Of a DNA stretch of 64,000 nt, positions 17,738 to 25,878 are shown piece after piece. The notes below the pieces were generated by a model. The model had not been told where the DNA came from, did no database searches, and saw only the letters and a list, made by a program, of their open reading frames with translations. How positions within the stretch are numbered: the first letter of the stretch is position 1; every line of letters begins with the position of its first letter. The DNA is from Burkholderia sp. OK233 (GTDB lineage: Bacteria > Pseudomonadota > Gammaproteobacteria > Burkholderiales > Burkholderiaceae), in assembly GCF_900230185.1 (NCBI RefSeq), contig NZ_OCSR01000002.1, forward strand, positions 372,001-436,000, given 5' to 3'. The translations under genes were made by a program, and so were the position numbers.

Positions 17738-18853
17738 TTAGCGTGGCGCGTTATCGCTGCCCGCTTTCGCCAACGCCTCGATGCGGTTGCGGCCATTGCG
17801 TTTGGCCTGGTACATCGCCCGATCGGCTTCTTCCATCATCGCGTGGCCGTGCACGGCCGCGTCGGCAGGCGCACCGGCAAGCGTGCGCGCCGCCACACCG
17901 ATCGACACGGTCAACGCGATGCGTTCGCCGTGGTCGTCCTGCAAATCCAGCCTTTCGACAGCCAGCCGCACGCGCTCGGCGACCGTCAGCGCATCGGCCC
18001 GATCGCCTTGCAGCAGCGCGGTGAACTCTTCGCCGCCGTAGCGCGCCACGGTGTCGCCCAACCGCACCTGCTGCCGCACGCACGCCGCCACTGCCGCCAG
18101 CGCGCGGTCGCCGGTCTGATGGCCGTAGGTGTCGTTGATCCGCTTGAAGCTGTCGATATCGATGAAAAGACACGCAACAGGCACGCCATACCGAACCGCG
18201 CGCATGATTTCCTCGCGCAGCCGTTCATCGAAGTAGCGGCGATTGGCGAGGCCGGTCAGCGAATCGGTCATACCGAGTTGCTTGAGCCGCTCGCGATGCG
18301 CGACATTGTCGAGACTCGCCGTGACGATGCTCGCAAAGCGCTCCAGGATGTCCGTGCCCATGCCTTCGGCGAAGCGCGCCGGGTCGTCGCTGCACAGGCA
18401 TAGATAGCCGCTGACGGTGTCTCCGGCGGCAAGCGGCAGCAGGATCGCGCTCGCGGGCGCGTCGGCGTCGCCGAAGAATGCGCGGCGCGCCGTTTCATCC
18501 AGTTGGCCAGGCTTGCCCAGCCATGGCCGTCCCTCGTCGCACAAACCAAGCGCTGCGAGCCCCCCTTCGCGTGACGTTCTCAGATTGGGCTGGTCGAGCG
18601 CATCCAGAGCGCCCGGATCGAGCAGTTCGAGCAGCATCGGCGCGCGGTCGTCGAGCCACAACGTTACGCTCGCCAGCGAAAATTCCTGCGGCAGATGGCT
18701 GAACAGTGTGTCGAGAAACGACGCGAAATCCTGTGCGCCGATCAACCTCAATTCGACGTTCTGGAAGCGGCGTAGCGTGCGCTCGTTGTGCTGCACGGTA
18801 TCGACGAGCGAGCGCAGGCGGTCTGAAAGTGGCGTTTGAGCGAGATTCGTCAC
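17738..18853 (-). CDS. Diguanylate cyclase (GGDEF) with N-terminal DUF484/GAF-like domain
   Basis: About 371 residues. The N-terminal 190 residues look like a DUF484/GAF sensor (NVELRLIGAQDFASFLDTLF). The C-terminal half is a GGDEF domain starting MTDSLTGLANRRYFDERL, with an intact active site YGGEEF and an RLGD inhibitory site five residues upstream. It should make cyclic di-GMP from GTP and be product-inhibited. There is no membrane segment. The start is uncertain: GTG at 18853 begins VTNLAQTPLSDRL, while the frame is open to a TTG at 18898. It is convergent with ftsI. Confidence 0.9.
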   Translation of the reverse strand: MTNLAQTPLSDRLRSLVDTVQHNERTLRRFQNVELRLIGAQDFASFLDTLFSHLPQEFSLASVTLWLDDRAPMLLELLDPGALDALDQPNLRTSREGGLAALGLCDEGRPWLGKPGQLDETARRAFFGDADAPASAILLPLAAGDTVSGYLCLCSDDPARFAEGMGTDILERFASIVTASLDNVAHRERLKQLGMTDSLTGLANRRYFDERLREEIMRAVRYGVPVACLFIDIDSFKRINDTYGHQTGDRALAAVAACVRQQVRLGDTVARYGGEEFTALLQGDRADALTVAERVRLAVERLDLQDDHGERIALTVSIGVAARTLAGAPADAAVHGHAMMEEADRAMYQAKRNGRNRIEALAKAGSDNAPR

Positions 18854-19163
18854 GTTATTGATGCTGGCCCGGAGGCGAAGCGGGGTCGGCGGCCCCAACC
18901 GCTGTAATAACGGCCAATTCCGCGAGGTCTTGAGGGTTGGATCACCATGTACGTGAAACAGCGCTTTAACGGGGCGATCAGGCAGAGGGATCAGGCGCGG
19001 GAATTTTGAGCGTGATCTTAAGTTTGGCTTAATTCTTACCTGTAACTATGGCACCCAACATCCCCTGTTGAGCCGCCAGAACATCGGCGGCGCTTTTTTT
19101 CTCAAGGGATGTCGCCGACGCGCCGATAGATGGAAAGCATGCCTGCGAAGAAGGAGTCAAACG
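18854..19163. other. Intergenic stretch without a recognised gene
   Basis: About 310 bases between the diguanylate cyclase start and the next small gene. I see no tRNA-like fold and no coding frame with family resemblance. TTAAGTTTGGCTTAA near 19019-19033 is a weak inverted repeat. It should contain the cyclase promoter on its left side. Confidence 0.4.
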
Positions 19164-19421
19164 ATGGTGGAAGACACGGTATTCGAGCATTTGCGCGCGA
19201 TGCCCGGCAACGAATGGGTGCGCCAGATCCACTCGTGCAAGGTCTCGGACCCCTTGCAGCCTCCTTGGGGACGCTCGTACAGACTCGTCGAATGGACCAT
19301 GAAGCACACCCCCGAATCGAGCCGCCGCGTGGTGCCCGCGGAAAGCACGCCACTCGAAATCGCACAGGCGGTCGTGTCGCACATTCCGGGACGCCGCTTC
19401 TGCCAGCACGGCGACGATTAA
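19164..19421 (+). CDS. Conserved-looking hypothetical protein, 85 aa
   Basis: An ATG at 19164 follows AAGGAG at 19150-19155, an excellent ribosome binding site. The product (MVEDTVFEHLRAMPGNEW at its start) is soluble, has two Cys, and shows no signal peptide or membrane segment. I do not recognise a family. It is convergent with the GST gene and appears monocistronic. Confidence 0.6.
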   Translation: MVEDTVFEHLRAMPGNEWVRQIHSCKVSDPLQPPWGRSYRLVEWTMKHTPESSRRVVPAESTPLEIAQAVVSHIPGRRFCQHGDD

Positions 19422-19443
19422 TCCCGTTACCGGCAACCTGCCC

Positions 19444-20082
19444 TCAGTTTTTCGCGCGCTTCGCCATTTCTTCCTGAAACAGGGCGAATTCTTCCCCTGC
19501 GGCTTTTGCGACACTCGGCCGCTGCATCAACCGCTTGTAGTAACCCGCAACCGCCGGCCATTGCGACAGATCGATGCCGCCATGCGACGCCCAGTTCAGC
19601 ACGGTGACCAGATACGCGTCGCCCACGCTGAACGCGTCCAGCAGATACTCGCTTTGCGCCAGATGATCCTGCAGAACGCCTAGCCGCAACGCGGCCTTGT
19701 CGCGCGCATAGCGCTTCACGTCTTCGGGCGCGCGCGCATCGAGCAGCGGTACAAACACCGCCTTGTGCAACTCCGTACTGATAAAACCCAGCCATTGCTG
19801 CAACCGCGCGCGCTGTGCCGTGCCCGCGGCAGGCGCAAGCCGTGCAGCAGGAAAACGATCGGCCACATACGGCAGGATCGCCGTGTTTTCGGTCAACAGC
19901 CAGCCTTCGTCCGTACGCAGCACCGGCACCTGCCCGAGCGGACTGATCGGATAGAAGTCCGAGCCGTCCGACAACTGTTTCGACTTCGTGTCGACCTGAA
20001 TGTACCCAGCCTGTGCCCCCGCTTCGTACAACGCGATTCGGGTGGCCAGTGAACAAGCGAGCGGCGAGAAGTACAGATCCAT
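19444..20082 (-). CDS. Glutathione S-transferase
   Basis: A 212-residue GST. The N-terminal thioredoxin-like domain has MDLYFSPLACSLATRIAL with the glutathione-activating residue region, NPLGQVPVL-type sequence (SPLGQVPVLRTDEGW) and the TENTAIL binding motif. The helical C-domain has the SVGDAYLVTVLNW motif that anchors the fold. It is like the proteobacterial beta-class GstA. It conjugates or reduces electrophiles with glutathione in the cytoplasm. It is divergent from a TetR regulator 65 bp away, which probably controls it. Confidence 0.92.
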   Translation of the reverse strand: MDLYFSPLACSLATRIALYEAGAQAGYIQVDTKSKQLSDGSDFYPISPLGQVPVLRTDEGWLLTENTAILPYVADRFPAARLAPAAGTAQRARLQQWLGFISTELHKAVFVPLLDARAPEDVKRYARDKAALRLGVLQDHLAQSEYLLDAFSVGDAYLVTVLNWASHGGIDLSQWPAVAGYYKRLMQRPSVAKAAGEEFALFQEEMAKRAKN

Positions 20083-20113
20083 GGGGAATCCCCTGTCGTT
20101 GGTGTTTTTGTAC

Positions 20114-20126
20114 TATATTGCATATA
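20114..20126. promoter_or_regulatory. Short palindrome between GST and TetR genes
   Basis: TATAT-TGC-ATATA is symmetrical and sits in the 65-bp divergent region, 22 bases from the TetR start. It could be a -10 region or the TetR operator. The match is short, so this is weak. Confidence 0.25.
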
Positions 20127-20147
20127 AATCACTTCCGCCACATTTTT

Positions 20148-20828
20148 ATGCCGACCAGTACAAAAAAAGAAATCCGCCCTCGCGGCCGTCCGCGTGCCTA
20201 TGATTCCGACCAGGCGCTCGCCGATGCAACAGGCGTGTTCTGGCGCAGCGGCTATGCGGGCACCTCGCTGGATCAACTAAGCGCCGCCACCGGTATGAAC
20301 CGCCCGAGCCTGTACGGCGCATTCGGCGACAAACATGCGATGTATCTGACCACGCTCGAACGTTATATCGAGGCCGGCCGGCTCGCGATGGTTCATGCTC
20401 TCGGCGAAGACCTGCCATTGCCGCAGGCCCTGCTGCGCGTTTATGACGGCGCGCTCGCGTGGTACTTGCCCGCCGATGGCGATCCGCTCGGCTGCTTCAT
20501 GATCGGCACCGCCGCGGTCGAAGCGGTGGATGACGCCGAAGTCCGCGCAGCGCTAGCCGAAGGACTGCGTACCTACGACAAGGCCTTCGAGAAACGCTTC
20601 AAGCTGGCGCAGGCCGCAGGCGAACTGGCCGCCGATGCGCAGCCGCCCCTCCTCGCGAAGATCGCATCGGCAATTTTGCACAGCCTCGCGTTGCGTGCCC
20701 GCGCGGGCGATTCGCGCGCGTCGCTGCGGGCGACGGCGATTGCGGGCGTGGCGTTGATATGTGGCAATGCGGACGCGTTACCTGTGCCGGCAACGGTTAA
20801 AACCACAGCGAAGGGACGTGCACGCTAG
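20148..20828 (+). CDS. TetR/AcrR-family transcriptional regulator
   Basis: A 226-residue regulator. The N-terminus has the basic RPRGRPRAYDSDQAL arm and a TetR helix-turn-helix (GYAGTSLDQLSAATGMNRPSLYG). The C-terminal ligand domain resembles the TetR_C type with WYLPADGDPLGCFMIGTA. It probably represses the divergent GST gene and itself and is released by an electrophile or other small ligand. The ATG at 20148 gives the usual short basic tail; the frame is open back to 20013 in antisense GST sequence. Confidence 0.9.
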   Translation: MPTSTKKEIRPRGRPRAYDSDQALADATGVFWRSGYAGTSLDQLSAATGMNRPSLYGAFGDKHAMYLTTLERYIEAGRLAMVHALGEDLPLPQALLRVYDGALAWYLPADGDPLGCFMIGTAAVEAVDDAEVRAALAEGLRTYDKAFEKRFKLAQAAGELAADAQPPLLAKIASAILHSLALRARAGDSRASLRATAIAGVALICGNADALPVPATVKTTAKGRAR

Positions 20829-20972
20829 GCGGAAAGTGTTTCACTGGCGCCGTCCGGTTTCCGCGCGGATCATAGGCGACTGAGGGGCGTAGCGCCTTTG
20901 CAATGCTTGACAGTCACGGGGAGCGGTTTTACCTATGATGGGCGTTTCCGCCCGACACGCTACGGTTCCGAC

Positions 20973-21056
20973 ATGAGCTATCCGTACGACTTGATTACCG
21001 CCACATGTCTTTTCGTCATCGTGGTCTCCACCTCCATCATGCTCGCGCTCACCTGA
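20973..21056 (+). CDS. Possible 27-aa single-helix membrane peptide
   Basis: ATG at 20973 opens a 27-residue frame, MSYPYDLITATCLFVIVVST followed by SIMLALT. It is one hydrophobic helix preceded by a short polar end, the layout of small bacterial membrane proteins. No strong ribosome binding site is seen. It lies between the TetR gene and a LexA-box gene. Short length makes chance possible. Confidence 0.35.
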   Translation: MSYPYDLITATCLFVIVVSTSIMLALT

Positions 21057-21132
21057 GCGTTGTAACGCATCCTGCTGTAAGGGCTGCGAGCAGGCCAACG
21101 CACGCCACGCGTTTCCGGAAAAAGACGGGATA

Positions 21133-21152
21133 TACTGTACATATATACAGTA
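21133..21152 (+). promoter_or_regulatory. LexA (SOS) box upstream of the 122-aa gene
   Basis: CTGTACATATATACAG at 21135-21150 is a perfect CTGT-N8-ACAG core with symmetrical TA flanks. It ends 17 bases before the ATG at 21168, so bound LexA would block the promoter or early transcription. It matches the box at 4476 in every conserved position. Confidence 0.85.
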
Positions 21153-21167
21153 CTTTTTGTCTGAACA

Positions 21168-21536
21168 ATGCGCCTTCCTCCCTTCGACCCTCCCACGCTC
21201 GCCGAACTGCGCGCCTGGTGGCGCACGCGCGACGAGCAGGCCATCCAGCGCCTCATCCTCGAAATCCAACGTCAACGACTCACGCTGCTGGAGTTGCGCA
21301 ACCTGATCGACAGCGGCGTCCAGCAGGCGCGCGCCGCCGACCGCACGCTGGTCGAACGCGGCGAACCACTCATGACGTTACGCATAAGGATCGCGCAGGA
21401 AGTACTGCGCGTGGGTGATATCGACGATACGCGGCAGATAAGCCGCGCCGAACAGGAAAGGCTCGCCGTGCGCACCGAGGGCCAGATGGAATACGCACGC
21501 GAAGGCCGCCTGAGGCGGCAGCGCCGGAATATCTAG
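21168..21536 (+). CDS. SOS-controlled hypothetical protein, 122 aa
   Basis: Starts MRLPPFDPPTLAELRAWW and is rich in Arg, Gln, Glu and Leu, with long predicted helices (EQAIQRLILEIQRQRLTLLE) and a very basic end (REGRLRRQRRNI). There is no membrane segment or Cys. I recognise no family. The perfect LexA operator directly upstream is the best clue: it should be made after DNA damage, and the basic helical character would suit DNA or protein binding. It is followed 71 bp later by the end of the LysE gene on the other strand, so it is probably monocistronic. Confidence 0.65.
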   Translation: MRLPPFDPPTLAELRAWWRTRDEQAIQRLILEIQRQRLTLLELRNLIDSGVQQARAADRTLVERGEPLMTLRIRIAQEVLRVGDIDDTRQISRAEQERLAVRTEGQMEYAREGRLRRQRRNI

Positions 21537-21607
21537 TTCGAGTGCGGCAGCGTGTTTCCACGCACCCGAGCGAAAAAACGGTGCGCCGCCGGGTCTATGC
21601 CGCAGGG

Positions 21608-22234
21608 TCAGCGCGTTTGCGTGGCGACGCGCAGGCCGAGCGAAATGAACAGAACGCCGATGATCTTGTTTTGCCAGCGGCTAAGCCATGTCAGGCGCTT
21701 GACGAGTTTGCCCAACGGACGAATGGTCAGCACGATCAGCGTTGTATAAAGCGCGCTCATGCCGACGAAGATCAGTCCCAGCGTCGTGAACTGCAGGAAC
21801 GAAGAACCGTGCTCGGGACGAACGAACTGCGGCAGGAACGCGAGGAAAAACAGCGCGGTCTTGGGGTTCAGCACTTCGGCAGGGATCGCCTGAAAGAAGG
21901 CCTTGGAGGCGGACACCGGCGCGACTGCCGGCAAATGCGCGCTCGCCTGGTTTTCGCGCAAGGCACGAACGCCCAGATAGACGAGATAGGCGGCGCCGAC
22001 GATTTTCACGGCATTGAAGGCGAGCGCCGACGTCATCAGCAAGGCCGACAGGCCAATCGCGGCGCCCAGCGTGTGGATGAAATCGCCTGCGGCGACGCCG
22101 AGACCGGTGAGTATGCCGGCCTTGCGCCCACCATGCACCGTGCGGGTCAAAACGAGCAGCACGGCCGGACCGGGAATCAGAAAGAGCCCGAGTACAACGG
22201 CAACGAAGGTTCCTAGCGTAGAAAAATCAAGCAT
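21608..22234 (-). CDS. LysE/RhtB-family amino acid exporter
   Basis: A 208-residue membrane protein with about six helices. The family motif FLIPGPAVLLVLTRTV is at residues 18-33, and NPKTALFFLAFLPQFV lies in the middle. Members export amino acids or derivatives such as lysine, homoserine lactone or threonine by proton exchange. The start at 22234 has AGGAGA 7-12 bases upstream; the longer frame to 22381 lacks support. Confidence 0.9.
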   Translation of the reverse strand: MLDFSTLGTFVAVVLGLFLIPGPAVLLVLTRTVHGGRKAGILTGLGVAAGDFIHTLGAAIGLSALLMTSALAFNAVKIVGAAYLVYLGVRALRENQASAHLPAVAPVSASKAFFQAIPAEVLNPKTALFFLAFLPQFVRPEHGSSFLQFTTLGLIFVGMSALYTTLIVLTIRPLGKLVKRLTWLSRWQNKIIGVLFISLGLRVATQTR

Positions 22235-22398
22235 GTCGTCTCCTGTGTCGCGCGCTGGTTCAGCGGACAGGCGCGCGTTCAGCGGACGATTGTAGATCGT
22301 TCGGCGATTCCCCGCCGACGATCCGTTACCATTGCGGGCACAGGGCCGCATACGCTCCACATGCGGCCCGCATTTTTTCATCCACCGAAGTCTTTGCC

Positions 22399-22983
22399 TT
22401 GCCCACCTACACCTTGCCCGCGCCGCTCTCCGCGGAACTCGAGATTCGCAAGAGCCGTTTCATCGCGCACGCGATACCGGTCGCCGACCGCGATGCCGCG
22501 ATGGCCGAGTTGCGGCGTCTGCGCGACGAGCATCCCGGCGCGACGCATGTCTGCTGGGCGCTGCTGGCAGGTGGCCAGTCAGGCATGTCCGACGACGGCG
22601 AGCCGTCCGGCACCGCGGGCCGGCCGATTCTCGAAGTGCTGCGGCATCACGATCTGGACGGCGTGCTGGCCGCCGTCGTGCGGTATTACGGCGGCGTGAA
22701 GCTGGGTGCCGGCGGGTTGGTGCGAGCGTATACCGACGCGATTGCTTCGGTTCTACTGGACGCGCCGCGGGTGGAGAGGATTGCCCAGGTTACGCTGATC
22801 GTCGAAGTGAGCTATGCCGATGAAGCGAAGGTGCGGAGATGGATCGAGGCTGAAGGTTACGGACTTGTGGACAGTGCCTACGGGATGCTGGTGAGGATGA
22901 CGGTCCGCCTGCCCGTCAATGCGGTAGATGATGCCCGGCTGGCCCTGGTGGATATGACTCAGGGAAAAGCCGGGTTTTTTTGA
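22399..22983 (+). CDS. yigZ: IMPACT-family protein (YigZ-like)
   Basis: A 194-residue protein starting at a TTG (no in-frame ATG fits). The UPF0029 domain spans about 15-125 with KSRFIAHAIPV, DDGEPSGTAGRPIL and VVRYYGGVKLGAGGL, all characteristic. A DUF1949-like C-domain follows. Bacterial YigZ proteins are linked to ribosome or translation stress; the biochemical role is not settled. The 3' end forms an intrinsic terminator whose T tract encodes the last two Phe codons and part of the stop. Confidence 0.9.
   Translation: MPTYTLPAPLSAELEIRKSRFIAHAIPVADRDAAMAELRRLRDEHPGATHVCWALLAGGQSGMSDDGEPSGTAGRPILEVLRHHDLDGVLAAVVRYYGGVKLGAGGLVRAYTDAIASVLLDAPRVERIAQVTLIVEVSYADEAKVRRWIEAEGYGLVDSAYGMLVRMTVRLPVNAVDDARLALVDMTQGKAGFF
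22934..22981 (+). terminator. Intrinsic terminator embedded in the 3' end of the yigZ coding region
   Basis: CCCGGCT at 22934-22940 pairs with AGCCGGG at 22968-22974, with an inner CCCTG/CAGGG pairing at 22943-22947 and 22960-22964. Seven T follow at 22975-22981. The T run is the coding sequence for Phe-Phe and the first base of TGA. Confidence 0.7.
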
Positions 22984-23202
22984 TCGTGTTGCCCTCGGAG
23001 CGGGGCTACTTCAATCGTTCGGGAATTCCGGACTCTGATCCGCTTAAGAAGATGCACGGGATCGGCTCGCTGTTACCATGCTGCTCTGTACCGGAATGAC
23101 TCAACTTAAAAGGCAATTCCTCTGACCTCGACCGCCGCTTCTTCCAGCACAGCGCCCGAGTCGCCGCAACGGAGTCAGTCTCTGCGGCCATCGCTCGATC
23201 CC

Positions 23203-23766
23203 ATGCGTCCGGGCCTGAGATCCGCCGTGCTCAAGGGTTGCGGCGTCGTCGCACTGCCGTTGATGCTGTCCGCCTGCTCCTGGTCGTGGTTCGGCCTGAA
23301 TTGCCCACCGCGCACAGCCGCGCATCCAACCGGCTGGCTGAGCGTCGCGCCCGCCAGCGATTTTGCCTACATGCCGGCTCGCAATGGCCAGGTTTCGCCG
23401 AACCGGATCGAAAACACGGCGATGACCGGCATCGTGCTAAAAAGCGATATCAACGAGACCGTGCGCAACAGCATTGCCAGCAGCTTGCAGATCGCGGGCT
23501 TTCATCTCACCGAAGACAGGAAGGTGCTGAGCGGCAGCATCGAGAAGTTCACGGTGGACGACGCGCGGTCGCCGGCGTTCTGGACGCTGAAAATGCGCTA
23601 CATCGTGACCGATGCCGCGACCCAGAAGGTTGTGTTCACAACCACCAAGACGGTGCGGCAGAAGTCGCCTAAATTCACGAGTAATACCATCGCCATCGAA
23701 GACACGGTCAAGCTGAGCGTCGAAGCGCTGATCAGCGACCCCGGCTTCGTTAATTCGGTGAATTGA
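23203..23766 (+). CDS. Putative lipoprotein
   Basis: 187 residues with a lipoprotein signal: a basic start, a hydrophobic stretch and the lipobox LSAC at residues 22-25. The mature part (after SWSWFGLNC) has an alpha/beta pattern, including a LKSDINETVRNSIASSLQ segment like YajG-type lipoproteins whose paired strands bind or chaperone outer-membrane or secreted partners. I cannot name it further. It should be anchored to the outer membrane on the periplasmic side. Apparently monocistronic. Confidence 0.8.
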   Translation: MRPGLRSAVLKGCGVVALPLMLSACSWSWFGLNCPPRTAAHPTGWLSVAPASDFAYMPARNGQVSPNRIENTAMTGIVLKSDINETVRNSIASSLQIAGFHLTEDRKVLSGSIEKFTVDDARSPAFWTLKMRYIVTDAATQKVVFTTTKTVRQKSPKFTSNTIAIEDTVKLSVEALISDPGFVNSVN

Positions 23767-23929
23767 GCGGACGGACTGAATCGGCGCCGTCCGCCGATTC
23801 GCTACAATCGGGAAATATCGAGGGAAACTCAAAATCGCGCAGAATCGTGCGGAATCGAAGCGCCGCTTGGCGCCTGCCGTCTCGCGTGCCCGATTCTGCA
23901 ACCCTGTGCCCTTCTCCGTGCGAGCCGTC

Positions 23930-24550
23930 ATGTCTATCACCGCCTGGCTGTTCTTCCTGCCCGCCTGCTTCGCGATCAACCTCGCGCCCGGCCCGAACAA
24001 TCTTCTATCGATCAATGTAGCCGCGCGTCACGGCTTCATGACGGCTTTCGTCGGCGGCACCGCCCGGCTGGTCGCGTTCGCGTTGATGCTGGTGTTGGCT
24101 GCGACTGGCCTCGCCGTCGTGCTGCACGCATCCGAGTGGTTCTTTCTGGCGATCAAACTGGCCGGCGCCGGGTACCTGATCTGGCTTGCCATCCAGTTGT
24201 GGCGCCGCGACGCCCCGGCCATCGACACGATCCAACAGGACGATGCGTCGCTCTGGCGGATTGCGCGGCAGGAGTGTCTCGTGGCGGCAGGCAATCCGAA
24301 GGCAATTCTGGTTTTCACCGCGTTTTTGCCGCAGTTCGTCGATATCGCCAAACCGATGCTGCCGCAGTTCGCGGTACTCGGCGCGAGCTTTCTGGTACTC
24401 GAATGGGTGGCGATCGCGCTGTATTCGTGGGCCGGCATGCACCTTGGCAAGTGGCTGGTTCGCGCCAAGGTTCGCCGGTGGTTCAATCGCTGCTGCGGGA
24501 CGTTTCTGGCGGCAATCGGCGTGAGCTTTCTGCTGGTTCGGCGGACATAA
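23930..24550 (+). CDS. LysE-family translocator
   Basis: 206 residues, six predicted helices, with NLAPGPNNLLSINVAARHG near the start and AAGNPKAILVFTAFLPQFV in the middle, both characteristic of the LysE/RhtB superfamily. It probably exports an amino acid or similar compound. The ATG at 23930 starts the homology; the frame is open to 23867 upstream. It is a paralogue of the gene at 21608, on the opposite strand. Confidence 0.9.
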   Translation: MSITAWLFFLPACFAINLAPGPNNLLSINVAARHGFMTAFVGGTARLVAFALMLVLAATGLAVVLHASEWFFLAIKLAGAGYLIWLAIQLWRRDAPAIDTIQQDDASLWRIARQECLVAAGNPKAILVFTAFLPQFVDIAKPMLPQFAVLGASFLVLEWVAIALYSWAGMHLGKWLVRAKVRRWFNRCCGTFLAAIGVSFLLVRRT

Positions 24551-24816
24551 AACGCCTGAACTCAAAGCCTGATAGTCAGCTTTCCGAATTATCTGCCCAG
24601 CAACGCCCCGGCTGTACGACGCTCTCTCGCGCCGTTGAAACTTCAATGACAGTCAGCCTGTTTGTGCAACTATAAACAATAGCTAATGCACGGCCTCACA
24701 AACTTTAACTGTCAGTAATCGTCCTGCGCCCTTATTCTCGAAGAATGACCCGCCGCCGCGGCAGGACCATGCGCGGCATCGGACAAGCGACTTCTCATAG
24801 TCATAGGGGCGGCATC

Positions 24817-25794
24817 ATGAAGATCTGTATCTTCGGAGCAGGAGCGATTGGCGGTTTGATGGGCGTGCAACTGGCGCGTGCCGGCGCGGATGTGAGTTTC
24901 GTCGCGCGCGGCGCGCATCTTGCCGCAATGCGCGAACACGGCGCGCGCCTGATCATGGACGGCGAAACGTTCAGCGCACCGGTACGCTGCACGTCCGACC
25001 CGCGCGAACTCGGCGTGCAAGACTTCGTGATCATCACGCTGAAGGCGCACTCGCTGCCCGGCGTTGTCGACGCGATGCAGCCGCTCCTCGGCAAGCACAC
25101 GGCAATCGTCACCGGCGTCAACGGCATTCCTTATTGGTACTTTTATCAGCACGGCGGAAAATTCGCCGGCACGCGCCTCGCCAGCATCGACCCGGACGGC
25201 AGCCAATGGACCAAACTCGGACCAGAACGCGCGATCGGCTGTGTGCTGTACCCCGCTGCGGAGCTCGTCGAGCCGGGCGTCATCAAGCATGTGTACGGCA
25301 AGAAATTCCCGATCGGCGAGCCGAGCGGCGAACGCACGCCGCGCATTCAGCAGTTGCACGAGATCATGCAGGCAGCAGGATTCGACGCGCCGATCCGCGA
25401 CAACATCCGTGACGAAATCTGGCTCAAGCTGTGGGGCAACCTTTGCTTCAATCCGATCAGCGCATTGACCCACGCCACGCTCGATATCCTCACCAGCGAC
25501 CCCGGCACGCGTGCGGTATCACGTACGATGATGCTGGAAGCCAAACGCATTGCGGATCAGTTCGGCGTGCATTTTCGCGTGGATGTGGAAAAGCGCATCG
25601 ACGGTGCGGGTGCGGTCGGCGCGCATAAGACCTCGACGCTGGTCGATCTGGAGAATCGCCGTCCGATGGAGATCGATCCGCTACTGACCGTGGTGCAGGA
25701 AATGGGCCGTCTCGTTGCCGAGCCCACGCCGACTATCGACGTCGTGCTCGCCCTCATCAAGCTGCGCGAACGGATGGCATTGCAGGGCGACTAA
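24817..25794 (+). CDS. panE: 2-dehydropantoate 2-reductase family protein
   Basis: A 325-residue ketopantoate-reductase-fold enzyme. The N-terminal NADPH motif is FGAGAIGGLMG (residues 5-15), LKAHSLP follows the Rossmann domain, and the helical C-domain has LWGNLCFNPISALTHATL with the catalytic Lys-Asn region, then EIDPLL. PanE reduces ketopantoate to pantoate for coenzyme A, but this family has many paralogues, so the true substrate may differ. It is monocistronic and shares a terminator with the convergent ALDH gene. Confidence 0.85.
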   Translation: MKICIFGAGAIGGLMGVQLARAGADVSFVARGAHLAAMREHGARLIMDGETFSAPVRCTSDPRELGVQDFVIITLKAHSLPGVVDAMQPLLGKHTAIVTGVNGIPYWYFYQHGGKFAGTRLASIDPDGSQWTKLGPERAIGCVLYPAAELVEPGVIKHVYGKKFPIGEPSGERTPRIQQLHEIMQAAGFDAPIRDNIRDEIWLKLWGNLCFNPISALTHATLDILTSDPGTRAVSRTMMLEAKRIADQFGVHFRVDVEKRIDGAGAVGAHKTSTLVDLENRRPMEIDPLLTVVQEMGRLVAEPTPTIDVVLALIKLRERMALQGD

Positions 25795-25836
25795 GCGCCA
25801 ACCCACGCTACGGCCAACATCTCTTGCAAGCTTCAG

Positions 25837-25872
25837 AAAAGGATCGAACGCCACGCGTTCGATCCTTTTTTT
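25837..25872. terminator. Bidirectional terminator between panE-like and ALDH genes
   Basis: AAAAGGATCGAACG at 25837-25850 pairs with CGTTCGATCCTTTT at 25856-25869; T runs lie on both strands (AAAA on one side, seven T on the other). It serves the two convergent transcripts. Confidence 0.88.
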
Positions 25873-25878
25873 ACATCG

